Source: Hydractinia symbiolongicarpus
Taxonomy: Eukaryota; Cnidaria; Hydrozoa; Anthoathecata; Hydractiniidae
Assembly: GCF_029227915.1 (NCBI RefSeq)
Contig: NC_079875.1
Coordinates: 25,802,001-25,866,000, forward strand
Length of the DNA: 64,000 nucleotides
Direction: 5' to 3'
In this document: positions 1 through 10,130 of the stretch, in pieces
How the letters are laid out: every line of letters begins with the position of its first letter
Position numbering within the stretch: the stretch's first letter is position 1
Made by a program: the position numbers and the translations under genes
Notes under the pieces: generated by a model
The model's input: the letters and a program-made list of their open reading frames with translations, nothing else
The model's database searches: none
What the model was told of the DNA's origin: nothing

Positions 1-660
1 ACTAGTAATACATTCACAAACATAACAACACAACTCAGCTACCATTTATATATTTGTTTATGACACGTTTTGTAAAATAAAACTATTCTGAGAATAAAAC
101 AAAAGAATATTTAATAAAAACAATTAAGGTCAGCCATATTAAATCTTTGGCTTTTGTTTCAGTTTATAACTGAAATATTGCATTGTTATATCAACTCCCG
201 ATCGTCGGTGCACGTTGTTTACATAAAAAGAACTTTACGCACTACTATGCCCCTCTCGATTGACATCGTCCGTTATACAGGTAGACAATTTACCTTCGTC
301 ACTTGACGTCTTTGACGTGGTATGTATCCGCCCCTGAAAATTCACAAATTATGTGCTGCTAATGCAGGCAGGTATGTATTTAATACTTTATTTTGTTTTC
401 TGTGGTTATTTCTAAAATAGATTAAGAACAGATTCTTATAATGTTTTTAGGAATAGTAAATTAAAGTTTTAAACTTTTAAACTTAAATTAAACTGTTGTT
501 GTTCCATTAATTCCCCCTCCAGATTGTAAAATCTTTATGCAAAAACGTTCAATTTTTGAAACAAAAGAGTACTGTTGCCTTTTTATGTTACAAGAACCAA
601 TGCAGGTTATATCAAAGTGTTTTAACATAAGTCTTAATTATCATACGCAAAGATTTAATT
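1..660. other. AT-rich sequence; possible hAT-type terminus near 316-336
   Basis: No coding region is seen. The stretch ending at 336 (ATCCGCCCCTG) is the reverse complement of the CAGGGGCGGAT terminus found on the hAT-like elements at 26474 and 61039, so a hAT-type element may end here. Its other end was not found; it may lie before the window. Confidence 0.3.
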
Positions 661-1455
661 GTGAATGGTGCACGAGGGGATAGTGCAATATTGGTAATAG
701 TTACCATCTGTAAAAAGAGAAAAATAGCAAAAAAGACAAATTGTATGAGAAAGTTGGCTAAGCTCTACTTGCAGTTTCTTATGTGCAAACAGACAGCCTC
801 TGCCGCAAAGTTTATTTTCGTTTTGCATCGGCGCAACCTATGACACGCTTCCTTCTCCTACAATTCTTGTCAAGTGGGGAATTTAAAATGACAACAGTTG
901 CACCCTATGTAAAAAACCCTCTTGTAACGTGTCCCACATTTTAGGCGCTTGTAAATTAGCCCTTTCACAAGGTAGATTCACGTACCGCCACGATACTGTT
1001 CTACGTGTGTTAGTGACAGCCATTCAGAAGTTCTTATCCGATTATGAGCCAGGAAAACCATCTAGATGTCATAAAATATCCTTTCTTCCAGCTGGTTAAC
1101 ATCTTCCCACCATAAAGCGTTCAAAAATTCAAGGAATCCTTCACCTGGCCTCTGATTGGAGAATTACTGTCAGACTTAGATTCAACCTTAATAGTACCAC
1201 CTTATCTTGCTGTAACGCAACTTTGTCCGGACATACTTTTAACTTGTGTCATGACCAAAACTGTAATTATCCTTGAATTAACTTACCTATGCGAAGAGAA
1301 CATGGAGACTTGGTATGGACTTAAGGTTGATAAATACTCGTCACTTTGTTCCGTCATGAGATTAAACAATTGCTCTCTGCATTTCTTTGCGGTTGAAGTA
1401 GGAGCTAGGGGATTTTGTTCCGAAACAGAATCTGCCTAGTCGCATCGACTTTTCT
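661..1455 (+). pseudogene. R2-like LINE protein, C-terminal zinc finger and restriction-like endonuclease region (broken)
   Basis: Reading across frames gives the conserved C-terminal order of R2-like non-LTR retrotransposon proteins: ATYDTLPSPT, a CCHC-type knuckle (CTLC...HILGAC at about 895-955), the GRFTYRHDTVLRVL block, then ASDWRIT and KTVIILEL followed by EENMETW and VEVGARGF (1251-1420). In the R2 group this last part is the PD-(D/E)XK-like endonuclease that nicks the target for target-primed reverse transcription. In-frame stops occur near 876 and 1098 and frame changes near 1190 and 1430, so no protein can be made. The RT domain that should precede it is absent. The family assignment is from motif memory; the exact clade (R2, HERO or NeSL-like) is uncertain. 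Confidence 0.6.
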
Positions 1456-2579
1456 AACATGTCTGTGCGTTCCATTCTCAAATCTCTTACTGAGTCATCT
1501 ATGCGATCGTCGTTTTACATATGGCTATCTCGAGATTCTTTGTCTTGGATTCATCCTGGTAGGGATCCACAGCATACCGCTCAATTGATACCAACTGTTT
1601 CAAAGAAACCATCCAAGTCACAAGCAACTTCGACCACTAGCTTTAAGGACACGAATCCCCAGGGCGTAACAAAGAGCTCCACTACCTTGCCTGCACAAGA
1701 ATAACTAGGCAGCAACAGCGGCTTGCTAAATTTGGGCAACACATGTTACATCAATTCCATCTTGCAATGTTTTTATGTGTTACCCGAAGTCGCCACAGCC
1801 ATCTCTGCAAATGATTCCAATATGGCGATAGGTAAAAGTTCTGTAAGTATTCTACGCAAACTATCTTCCTCCAACATTCCAGTGAACACTTCTTCATTTC
1901 TAAATGCATAAAAAGGCCATGTTTCTAATGCAAGGGGTGCTGCTTTTAATCCGTTCTCTCAGGAAGATACCCTAGAGATTCTTAAGTATCTCATACCAGA
2001 GTTGTCCTTAGCCTTTCCTTTCTTTTGTAGATTATTCAACACTTGTGTGAAAATCTGCACTACTTGCAGCGCTTGCAATAATATTAGCACATCTGAGCAA
2101 GTAAGTCCATTTCTTCAACTGCCCTTGACATCGACTGTACAATCCTGAATAGATAACTTTTTGGAGAGCGAAGAATTGTCAGTGTCAACTCGTACTTCTG
2201 TCACTACTGCAATAGCTACCAAACTGCAACAGTTGAAGAAGAGGTCGCAGAGTGCAGTTCAATTTTGGTTCTGCAATTAAAGCGCTTTGCGTATAACAAA
2301 GATCTTCTGTCTAAGGTTTGTTCTCCTGTCACATCTTACCCAGGCACCGTTTCTATACCTATCACTGTAGACAGTGAAGTCCTTTGTCGCAAGCACTACA
2401 ACTTAAGGGCTGCAATTAACCACTCTGGAAATTTGAACAACGGCCATTACACTACTGTTGCTTATAACCAAGTACATGGTAAGTGGTTTCATTGCAACGA
2501 CAGAGCAGTGGTCACTTGCAAACAAAGCTTGCTTAATGGTGTACAACCTTACATCCTTTTTCCTGAAGAGCTTAGGTAA
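1456..2579 (+). pseudogene. USP-family deubiquitinase domain fused to the LINE C-terminus (broken)
   Basis: A ubiquitin-specific protease (peptidase C19) domain. The Cys box LGNTCYINSILQCF has its catalytic Cys codon at 1744-1746. The zinc-ribbon pairs of the fingers are visible (CTTCSAC, then a CHYC-type pair). LVLQLKRF follows. The His box NNGHYTTVAYN has its catalytic His at 2445-2447, followed by WFHCNDRAV with the third catalytic position. The protein ends FPEELR. The region from 1459 shares one frame with the LINE tail block SSFYIWLSRDSLSW, so no LINE terminus separates the two. In-frame stops at 1702 and 1909, a further stop near 2146 and a frameshift near 2190 inactivate it. USPs remove ubiquitin from proteins; a role in protecting the element's protein would be inference. 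At about 370 residues with linker it is a compact USP. Confidence 0.75.
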
Positions 2580-3590
2580 ATTGCAGTCAGCAGCACAACT
2601 TCTGGCTTATGTCACCAAGGGGGTTAACTATTCTTATTTTTTTTTTATTTTTTTTTTTTTTTTTGTAGTCTTGTCTTTGGAGAGTGACGACTCCACTTAT
2701 TACCCCAGTCAAAATAAAAGTGAAAAACAAAAAAAATTACGCCAGCAAGGGGGTTTGACTGTACCAGGTCCTACCTTTGGAGAGTGACAACTCCACTTAT
2801 TACCCCAGTCAAAAAGGAAACAAAAAAAAATTTATGTTAGCAAGGTGGTTTGACTGCACTGGTCTTATCTTTGGAGAGTGACGACTCCACTTATTACCCC
2901 AGTCACACAAGATTGTATAGAGTAGGACAGATGAAAAGTTGTGGATGAAAGAAATCTCTAGTTCCTGCTGAAAACTGCTCGTAGACCTGTTTTGAGGTGA
3001 CTCAACTAGACATTTTGGGTACCTTGGTTGAGGAATATGAGTCGAAACCCTTGTACCCTTTACAGAAGTCCTGTCCTACTCCCTCTGTCTGTTTGTTTGT
3101 TCAATTTTTGTGCCGATTATCTCCTTGAAAAGGGAAGAATTGTGTTCCTTTATATGAGCATATTCTTTAGAGGAGCAAGGTGGTTTGACTGCACTGGTCT
3201 TATCTTTGGAGAGTGACGACTCCACTTATTACCCCAGTCACACAAGATTGTATAGAGTAGGACAGATGAAAAGTTGTCGATGAAAGAAATGTCTAGTTCC
3301 TGCTGAAAACTGTTCGTAGACCTGTTTTGAGGTGACTCAGCTAGACATTTTGGGTACCTTGGTTGAGGAATATGAGTCGAAACCCTTGTACCCTTTACAG
3401 AAGTCCTGTCCTACTCCCTCTGTCTGTTTGTTCAATTTTTGTGCCGATTATCTCCTTGAAAAGGGAAGAATTGTGTTCCTTTATATGAGCATATTCTTTA
3501 GAGGAGCAAAACCTCCAGAATTTAAATTTTAAGTCTTAACTGGTCGAGTTTATCATTGTGCATGGACTTTGTAATTTATTCTCAGAAAGA
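2580..3590 (+). repeat. Repeated 3' UTR of the LINE-USP element with 335-bp tandem duplication
   Basis: Units 2841-3175 and 3176-3505 are near-identical tandem copies. Each contains the motif GGAGAGTGACGACTCCACTT and, further on, a block bounded by TCTAGTT...AACTAGA or TCTAG...CTAGA that can pair as a stem. The same blocks recur in the copy at 10131-10670. A poly(T) tract lies at 2638-2664. The end (GAGGAGCAAAACCTCC and a CTTAACTGG..TCATTGTGC block at 3500-3580) is shared with short elements at about 4640 and 37370. Open frames called here are translations of the repeat, not genes. Confidence 0.6.
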
Positions 3591-4639
3591 TACCAAAAGT
3601 CCCTGGACATGTACAGTGGGCACAACTTTCAAGCTTTAAAGGAAGCCTTTTGAAAAACAACGATGAGCTTAAAGCATGCGTAAAGCTTTAAGTTACCTGA
3701 AATAGTACAGGCTATGTAAATCGGAAAAGAGGAAAATAAAGAAGCTGCTGCAGTGACGATACTTATCTAATGACAGCTGGTTAAGCAATAGGTAGAAGTT
3801 GCAACCCTCTAAAGGTTTCACAACAGAGCAAAATCGCCGCAGATTTTCATAACAGTAATTGGAAAACGTAGTAAAAACAACAACAACAACATTAATAAAT
3901 AATTCAAAAACCAATTTATTAGACACACAAAACAAGTTTAACAAAAAAAGAAGAACTAGCTCAGTTTCTCCTGGAAAGAGGCCAAAAAAAAAGCCTTCCT
4001 CAAACCACCCTAAGCCTTGTGCAATCAGACATGTAAAAAATAGCCGAAGATATAACAACGGAAAAAAGTATTTGTTTTTCCACAGCATAGTTCAGTTGCC
4101 TTTTACGGCAATGCACGAACAACAAACTTTTAGCAAAACACAGTTAGTTTTGCGTTTTAACTGCATCATAAAAACAGTTTGTCACCAATGTAGCTTGATT
4201 AAATCTTTGCAGAAAACGCTAAATATATTTAATAGAATGTCGTTTTTTTGCATTAAACTGTAATATTTACGCAATTAACTATTATTTTATTTCTTATTTT
4301 TCTTCGCTTTTCTCCGGTAGAAAAATTATTTTTTATTTAGGAGGTAGCTAAAATATTTTTTGTTTTTGTTAAGTTTGAAAATTGAGAAGCAGTATTTTAA
4401 TACGTGCAAGTACGATAGCAGTTATTTGCCGACCCTAAAAATGGCGAATTATAAGGGTTTCGTTGGACATTAAATAAATGATGTATGCTTTTTTGCAAAA
4501 TGTGAAAATGATGACTTTAGTTTACTAAACTACGTTGATGTTTGCGCTACATATTGGAAGAATAACATGAAAACAAACTTTAATTAGACGGTAAATTCTG
4601 GATCTCTCTGTATCGGGGGATGAATTAAAGTAGTATATT
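3591..4639. other. No supported gene; one 134-codon open frame of unknown status
   Basis: The plus-strand frame 3859-4263 has a basic stretch (KKRRTSSVSPGKRPKKKP) but no recognised domain, and its start lies in an AAC-rich simple stretch. A minus-strand frame overlaps it (3693-4088) and is hydrophobic by base composition. Neither is supported as a gene. Confidence 0.3.
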
Positions 4640-4765
4640 CTGCGAAAAGGAAGTTTAACTGTCTTTTTAGCAGTAACTTTGGAGAAACAAAACCTCTATG
4701 ATTTAACCCTAAAACTTAACAGGTTGAATATTTCATTGTGCCTTGCTGAAATGTTCAAAAGTTTT
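4640..4765 (+). repeat. Short dispersed element sharing its 3' tail with the LINE-USP element
   Basis: The block GGAAGTTTAACTG...ACAAAACCTCTATGATTTAACCC...CTTAACAGG..GA..TTTCATTGTGC matches 37370-37492 nearly throughout. Its end also matches the ends of the LINE-USP 3' UTRs at 3500-3580 and 10590-10660. It is either a 5'-truncated LINE copy or a SINE that borrows the LINE tail. Confidence 0.5.
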
Positions 4766-4776
4766 TCCTCTCTTTT

Positions 4777-4992
4777 CTATTGATTTTTTAATAAAATATA
4801 TTCCATCTGCTGAGTAACTGAGCCACCTTGTCCCCAAGGATTGTCGAGAACAAGGATGGCAACATCCTCAGAGTGTTCAGAATCACTGTTGTTTAAAACA
4901 ACTTCTTCATCGGTTTTACTTAAGAGGTCGTCAAAATCAGTGTCAGAGTCAAGAGCATCTTTATGATCAAGATTATCTCGCTGACAGCTGCA
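4777..4992 (-). pseudogene. Acidic coding remnant, unknown family
   Basis: The minus strand is open for 71 codons between an in-frame stop just upstream (4993-4995) and a stop at 4777-4779, with no ATG at its head. The product is acidic and serine-rich (DSDTDFDDLLSKTDEE, NNSDSEHSED) and ends in a hydrophobic stretch (ILVLDNPWGQGG). The composition looks coding rather than random in such AT-rich DNA, and suggests an internal or terminal exon or a transposase fragment. I do not recognise the family. Confidence 0.25.
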
Positions 4993-5019
4993 TTATCAGG
5001 AACTTGAAATGCAGGCTTA

Positions 5020-5090
5020 GGCAGTCATCATCATTCATGATTCTCGGCTTACGTCCGTTTTCCATGCTAGCATGGGTTAGACGTGGTGGT
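5020..5090 (-). repeat. LINE/SINE 3' tail ending in a GATGAT repeat (minus strand)
   Basis: Read on the minus strand this gives CCCATGCTAGCATGGAAAACGGACGTAAGCCGAGAATCATGAATGATGATG (positions about 5077 to 5027). It matches the tail at 6434-6490 on the plus strand. The following 5100-5470 stretch is GGCA-rich with loosely repeated AGGCA/GGGCATAGTAGGCA words. Confidence 0.5.
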
Positions 5091-5554
5091 CAGCAATAAG
5101 CCTTTTTGAGGAGAAGAATAATCTGGAGAAATCAATATAGAAAGGGTTACGGAGAGGTTGCCTAGGCAGAGGTTTAAGCATGGCACAGGAAGAGGAATCA
5201 GAATGGCAGGGGTAGGCAAGGCATGGAAGGCACAGGCAAGGGCATAGTAGGCAGGCACCAGTAAAGGCATTGGAAGGGTAAGGTTATTATTAAACACAGC
5301 AACCTAAGGCCACGGCAAAAGCAGACAAGGAAACAAAAGAGGGAAACAGCAAAGCATGGAAGTCGCAGCAAAGGCCATAGTAGGCAGCACCCGAAAAGGC
5401 ATGAGTAGACAAGGGCACGGAGAACTCTTCCCTCTACGACTCAAAGATTACCTGTTACCCTCAATATGATTATATCATATGCTCATGATTACCTGGTCGA
5501 TAGATAGATGTGCATATTTTACATGACTAGCCTCACAAATATCGATATACCCTG

Positions 5555-5775
5555 TCTATTATTTCCAGGAGGGGCCATGGCTTAACATCCAACGGCCCAC
5601 AACAGTTGGCCATCTCCCCAATTTCCCTCACATGGCTTGGGTTAACCCGGGGCTATGGTAACATTCACTCGCCCATATTGAATCGCCGTCAAAAGGAATC
5701 GAAACCCAGTCTCCCGCAAAGAGCACAAGAGCTATAATTATTTGCTAAGATCGCCAAAGGAGTGGAAACTTTAAA
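5555..5775 (-). repeat. tRNA-derived SINE (minus strand)
   Basis: On the minus strand a tRNA-like head (GGCGATCTTAGCAAATAATT) is followed by a B-box-like GGGTTTCGATTCC at about 5693-5705, with normal A-to-B spacing. It is then followed by a non-tRNA body containing GGGTTAACCCAAGCCATGTG. The A box is weak and the anticodon arm does not pair well, so this is a SINE rather than a functional tRNA gene. Confidence 0.5.
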
Positions 5776-6291
5776 ATTTTTTAGCGATCGTTAGCAACTT
5801 TTGATGTCACAAATTTTTGAGAGGCATTGAGAATCAAAATTATAAACATTATGCTGAAAAAATGTGCTAAAATATTTTTCTGTTGAAGAATAAAAATAAT
5901 TAATTTAGAAATCAATTATATTTCTTTAAGTGAGTGAGGCTATTTGCTCTCAAAACAAAGGATATCCCGATAGTGATCAATTCTGCAAGGAACAATAGTA
6001 TTAACCAATCAAAAAGCTCGGTCAGACTCTGATATTTGTATATGTATAACCAAAATGTGTCCAACTCTTTTTACACAAAAAACGGGTAATTTTTACTTAG
6101 ACCACTGGAACCTACTACCGGGAAACCTCTCTCTCTCTCTCCTCCCCCCCTACCCTGTGCATCCAACGACCTAACGACTCCTCGTCAAATTGATTCCAGA
6201 CGTTCACTAAAATAAAAATAAATGGAAAAGTTAATCCAGTAAATTACATGGAAAAGTAAGGTATACCGAAGTTTTAAACCTAATTGGGTAA

Positions 6292-6490
6292 GTTCCTGGG
6301 GCAAAGCCCAGAGGCAGACCGAGAAAGACTTGGCAGGAGATTATAAGGACAGACTTGATACAGAGAAAGTTGAGTTTAGATCTAACACAGTCTAGATCAG
6401 ATTGGAAGAGGGCCATTAATATACCCCGTCCAACCCATGCTAGTAAGGAAAACGGACGTTAAGCCGAGAATGATGATGATGATGATGAAC
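6292..6490 (+). mobile_element. LINE C-terminal fragment with GAT-repeat tail
   Basis: A 56-codon open stretch (6292-6462) encodes PRGRPRKTWQEIIRTDL and a following TQSRSDWKRAI, a pattern typical of the extreme C-terminus of LINE reverse-transcriptase proteins. It stops at 6460-6462 and is followed directly by AAGCCGAGAATGATGATGAT, a microsatellite-type LINE tail. The matching tail at 5020-5090 is inverted. The rest of the ORF is missing, so this is a short 3'-end insertion. Confidence 0.55.
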
Positions 6491-8599
6491 CGGAAAATAT
6501 AAAATTGTTGAACATTAAATATGGCACTTACAGTAATCGTTAATGATGACAGCTATACGTTTGATTGCACTGTCACACTTGTGCTTGGACTGGTATACTT
6601 CTCAACACGACTTGAATATATGGTAAACACAATATCAAAGCACAGCGAGCAATGTTGTAAGGCAATGTCTATACCGTGTACATGCAACGCTAAACACCAC
6701 GAATAACACGACGCAGTATTTGGAACACAGTATCCAACGACCAAAAAGACCTTTATCTTATTGATCCCGGCATGCGCAATTCTGTGAGTAATAAATTCAG
6801 CATATAGCGCGACTGAAAAATGTGAAATTATTGTGATAAATTGTTTATTCATGAATACGACGAATAATAATAATGATAATACACTTACCAAGTTATTTAT
6901 CAATGGTGTTTTCCTTTTTTTTGTTTTGCTAAAAAACCAAATAAAGCAGTTGCAAATCATTACAAAATAATAGGTCCATTCTTTCTTGGCTATCAATACA
7001 GTTTAGAATACTGGAAACTATTTGTTTTCAATGAGGCGTTATAAAGTTGGTTAAGGAGCGCTCATATGTTCATTTTTGACATTTCATTTTTATGTTTTGC
7101 TGTTATTAATTTTGTTTAGATTAATTAAAACTGTAAAATAATTAAACCTACCAGAAATGTTTACTATTATAGGTAGAGTAAAACAAATATGTCCGCTCAA
7201 TTGCAAGTTCAATTAATTTTTTTTTAAATTTGTTTTGTGCTTTTTACATTCCCAATAATGGTTTTCCAAAAATCCCTTTCAAATTTTCGCAATAACCGTT
7301 AAAAGTTGTCAATGTAACAAATCTCCCCTGTATATATATAAGGCCCAAATGAGTTTAAAAAAAATTAGTCGTGTTGAGACACCCCAATAGCATAGAAATA
7401 TACTATCCACTAAAATCCCTCTTGCTTTTAATTTTGAGTTATGTTTTGAATACGACAGTCAAGTGGGGTTTGTGCAACTAAACGCAACTTTAGAAAGGAG
7501 TTCGTTGGAAAAACGAAACGCGACATCGTGAATTTCTAAAAGTGTTTTTTTTCGCCTTATTTTTTAATAAATTAACTTGAAATTTGATGTGTGCATATCA
7601 CTCAATAACTATCATGCGAAAATTCATGTCAGTGGCAGTTTCCAAACAGAAAAAAGTCTAGGTTTAGTGACGGTACTCAAAATTTTCTGTTGACGTAACT
7701 TTTTATTTATAACTATCTTAACTAATCTCCCTATATTTTGGGAGATCCATGGATATTAATTATGTTGCTGCGCTTTTGATAAAAAATATTGAAAACCCAC
7801 TGAGAAGGAAGATCAAAGCACTCTGCAATACTAAAACCACAAATTGGCACCTGTAAGTGATTTAGGCTGCAGATTTGCACTATAAATTTTGTATATTTCA
7901 GGGAAGATTAGTTAGGTTGTGAAATGTTATTTCGCAAAAAGGTCATAACCATGTGTTTTTTGTCTATATTGTTAACTTGGTTTGATTAACACAAATGAAA
8001 CATGGGACTGTTGACTTCGTAATAGTTTGACGTAAGTTAAAAGTAAAAAGACTTTTGCGGCCAGAACAGCAGGTGGGCATTTACGGCCTTGTTGTTAAGG
8101 CACAAAAACGAATAATAAACTGGTATTATTGAATGCGGTCTAAGAAAATAGAAATGCTAAATGCTGTTTATATCATCAGTCTGGTTGACTTAAAATCTGT
8201 GTTCTTCCAAACAAACAACGCATGGGTGAAAAGTACAGGGAGATTTATTATTACCATTATTACTAATTCAGTTTTAGCCTTACAGCATATACAAAACAAT
8301 TGTATAAATCGATAAGGTATCAATCCTGGCAACAATAGTTATCTTAACATAGACTGAAACACACTTTAGGGTCCAGTAACGCTGAAAATGAATGATGCGA
8401 AGGCAAGTCTAGTCTGGTCCTAAATAGTTCTGGTAAAAATCTTATGTTCATAATTCATTTTTAGAAGATTTAAAGACTCCTTCTGATGTATTTCAGTTAT
8501 TCATGTTGCAGGGCATATGGAGAACTGTATAAATTGCCAGGTCCGCCAGTAAAAACTATTTCCTATAACAGCAACAAATATTGGTAGGCTAAAGCCAAT
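6491..8599. other. No supported gene over 2.1 kb
   Basis: AT-rich sequence with only short open frames lacking recognisable motifs. I saw no paired inverted termini or tandem arrays. Confidence 0.5.
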
Positions 8600-9363
8600 C
8601 TAAACGGTGCCACAACCTAGAAAGCTAAGATATGGGTTAGGAGAAATCGCGAAGTCAACAGTAATTTTGATAAACGGTATAACTATATTTTGATCGCTGT
8701 CATGTAACTTGCGGTTTCCAAACTCCTCCAAAGTTAAATTGGATGCTACACCAGCTCTGTGTGCATTTTGCAAAGCGATAACAGTCATCAAGTAATTACG
8801 CACGTTGGTGTGTTCCAACAGGGTGAAAACTTTGCTTTCTAATGCTGTCCCTAAAGGTTTTTAGCGCATTTCTAGCCAATTTGCTGCTTTCAAATGTTGC
8901 CCATTGCTTTGGACTGACTAAAAGCTTCATTTGAGCTTCTATGTCCCAACGTTGCTCATCGATGACTTTGTTATAGGTTTTACGGCATTTATGTGAGTAT
9001 AATTTCGCGGTTATAAAATCATCCACACCAAGTTCAGGCAACTCCAAACCTTCACTGACAGCAAATTCCATGAATGAAATTAGCGAAGACATGTAGTGCT
9101 TTGAGGTTGCCAGCTTGTTTTTCTTGTCCAGGTAATTGACAAAAAAATTGTCTTGGATCTTGTTTTTTGTTAAATAGATTGATAAGCTGGGCCCCCAAAA
9201 CATTTGCCACTGTGGGTACTTCGCTAACAGCTTGCAAGGAACTTTTCCTTTCACGTTGCCCACCATCTGGGGACATCAGGTAGGCGAGAAACTGTAGCAT
9301 TGTGCCATTATTGTCGAAGCTTGTGCTGCCTTCGCTGTCGTTGTGGTCTGTTTCAGTAACCAA
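8600..9363 (-). pseudogene. Crypton-like tyrosine recombinase fragment (frameshifted, C-terminus missing)
   Basis: On the minus strand the fragments MLQFLAYLMSPDGGQRE (from 9363), then YPQWQMFWGPSLS...SLISFMEFAVSEGLELPEL and a helical basic stretch, then VRNYLMTVIALQNAHRAG (from 8818) follow one another. The last block resembles the start of a tyrosine recombinase catalytic core, where the Arg of the HRAG motif would be the first catalytic Arg. This arrangement is common in Crypton-like recombinases of corals and hydrozoans. A frameshift lies near 9245 and another near 8815. The HxxR and nucleophile Tyr parts are absent. It directly abuts the truncated USP copy on the other strand. Confidence 0.45.
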
Positions 9364-9371
9364 AAGCCATT

Positions 9372-10130
9372 TCTGTCAGCAAAACAACCTCAAAGTTAGG
9401 CGAAGCATTTGTAGGTGTTCTTCAAAGTTTGGCTGTTTCTAGAAGTCCAGTTGATCCCTACCATTTCTTGCGTGCTATGAAACATCATATCTCAGCTGCG
9501 GAGGGAAGTGCATTTAATATCTTTGCTCAGCACGACGTCCCCGAGGTTCTTGAATATCTCCTACCTGGTCTGTCATTAGACTTTCCATTTCTTGGAAGTC
9601 TTTTTAGTATTGGCATCAAGACATCAACCACTTGCAATTCATGTCATATTACCAGCTCCACAGAAGTTATAGCACCATGCATCCAACTTTCTCTGCACCC
9701 TACGTTACAATCTTCCTTAGATAATTTCTTTGAAAGCGAGGAGTTATCAGACACCAATGGTTACTTCTGCCATCTTTGTAACGCCCATCTAAAAGAGATA
9801 GTGTCGTGCGGTTCCCATCTCATTTTACTGCTAAAACGTTTTGCCAGTGCCAACGGCCTTGTGTCAAAAATTGCCTCTCGTATTACAGCTTACCCTGGTA
9901 CCCTTTCCATACCTTTTACCGTAGATGGAGAAGTGAAATTTCGTAAAAATTTTCAATTAAGGGCTATTATCAACCATTGCGGCAACTTAAATAATGGTCA
10001 CTACACAACCATAGCCTTCGACCAAATGGTTCACAGGTGGATACATTGCAACGATAGAGCAGTAATTTCTGTGATGACCGCCTTATTAACAGTCACGAGT
10101 CATGTGTTTTCTTTTTAGAAGAGCTGAGGT
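9372..10130 (+). pseudogene. Second LINE-type USP domain, 5'-truncated
   Basis: This is collinear with 1830-2579 of the first copy. It contains FNIFAQHDVPEVLEYLLPGLSL, zinc-ribbon cysteines (CNSCH, then FCHLCN), HLILLLKRFAS, the His box NNGHYTTIAFDQ and WIHCNDRAV. The catalytic His and the following Asn/Asp remain, but the Cys box is absent because the sequence breaks at about 9366-9372 against the recombinase fragment. The frame is open for over 230 codons (9372-10118). A frameshift near 10080 precedes the conserved end, which reads EELR with a stop at 10128-10130. It is clearly diverged from the first copy, so they are independent insertions rather than one recent duplication. Confidence 0.7.

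Larger units (their letters stand above)
661..3590 (+). mobile_element. R2-like LINE, 3' portion, with USP domain and repeated 3' UTR
   Basis: The 5'-truncated element carries, in order, the C-terminal zinc finger and endonuclease region of an R2-like LINE protein (to about 1455), a linker, a USP domain (to 2579) and a long non-coding tail (2580 to about 3590). The tail holds four copies of a short motif (GGAGAGTGACGACTCCACTT, at 2679, 2779, 2873 and 3208) and a tandem duplication of about 335 bp. A second, diverged copy of USP plus tail at 9372-10670 shows that these two parts travel together. No poly(A) tail or target-site duplication was identified. The reading frame is broken, so this copy is dead. 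Confidence 0.65.

Noticed and set aside
3693-4088. 131-codon minus-strand frame rich in Phe and Leu
   Set aside because: Shadow of an A-rich plus strand; the hydrophobicity follows base composition and no domain is visible.
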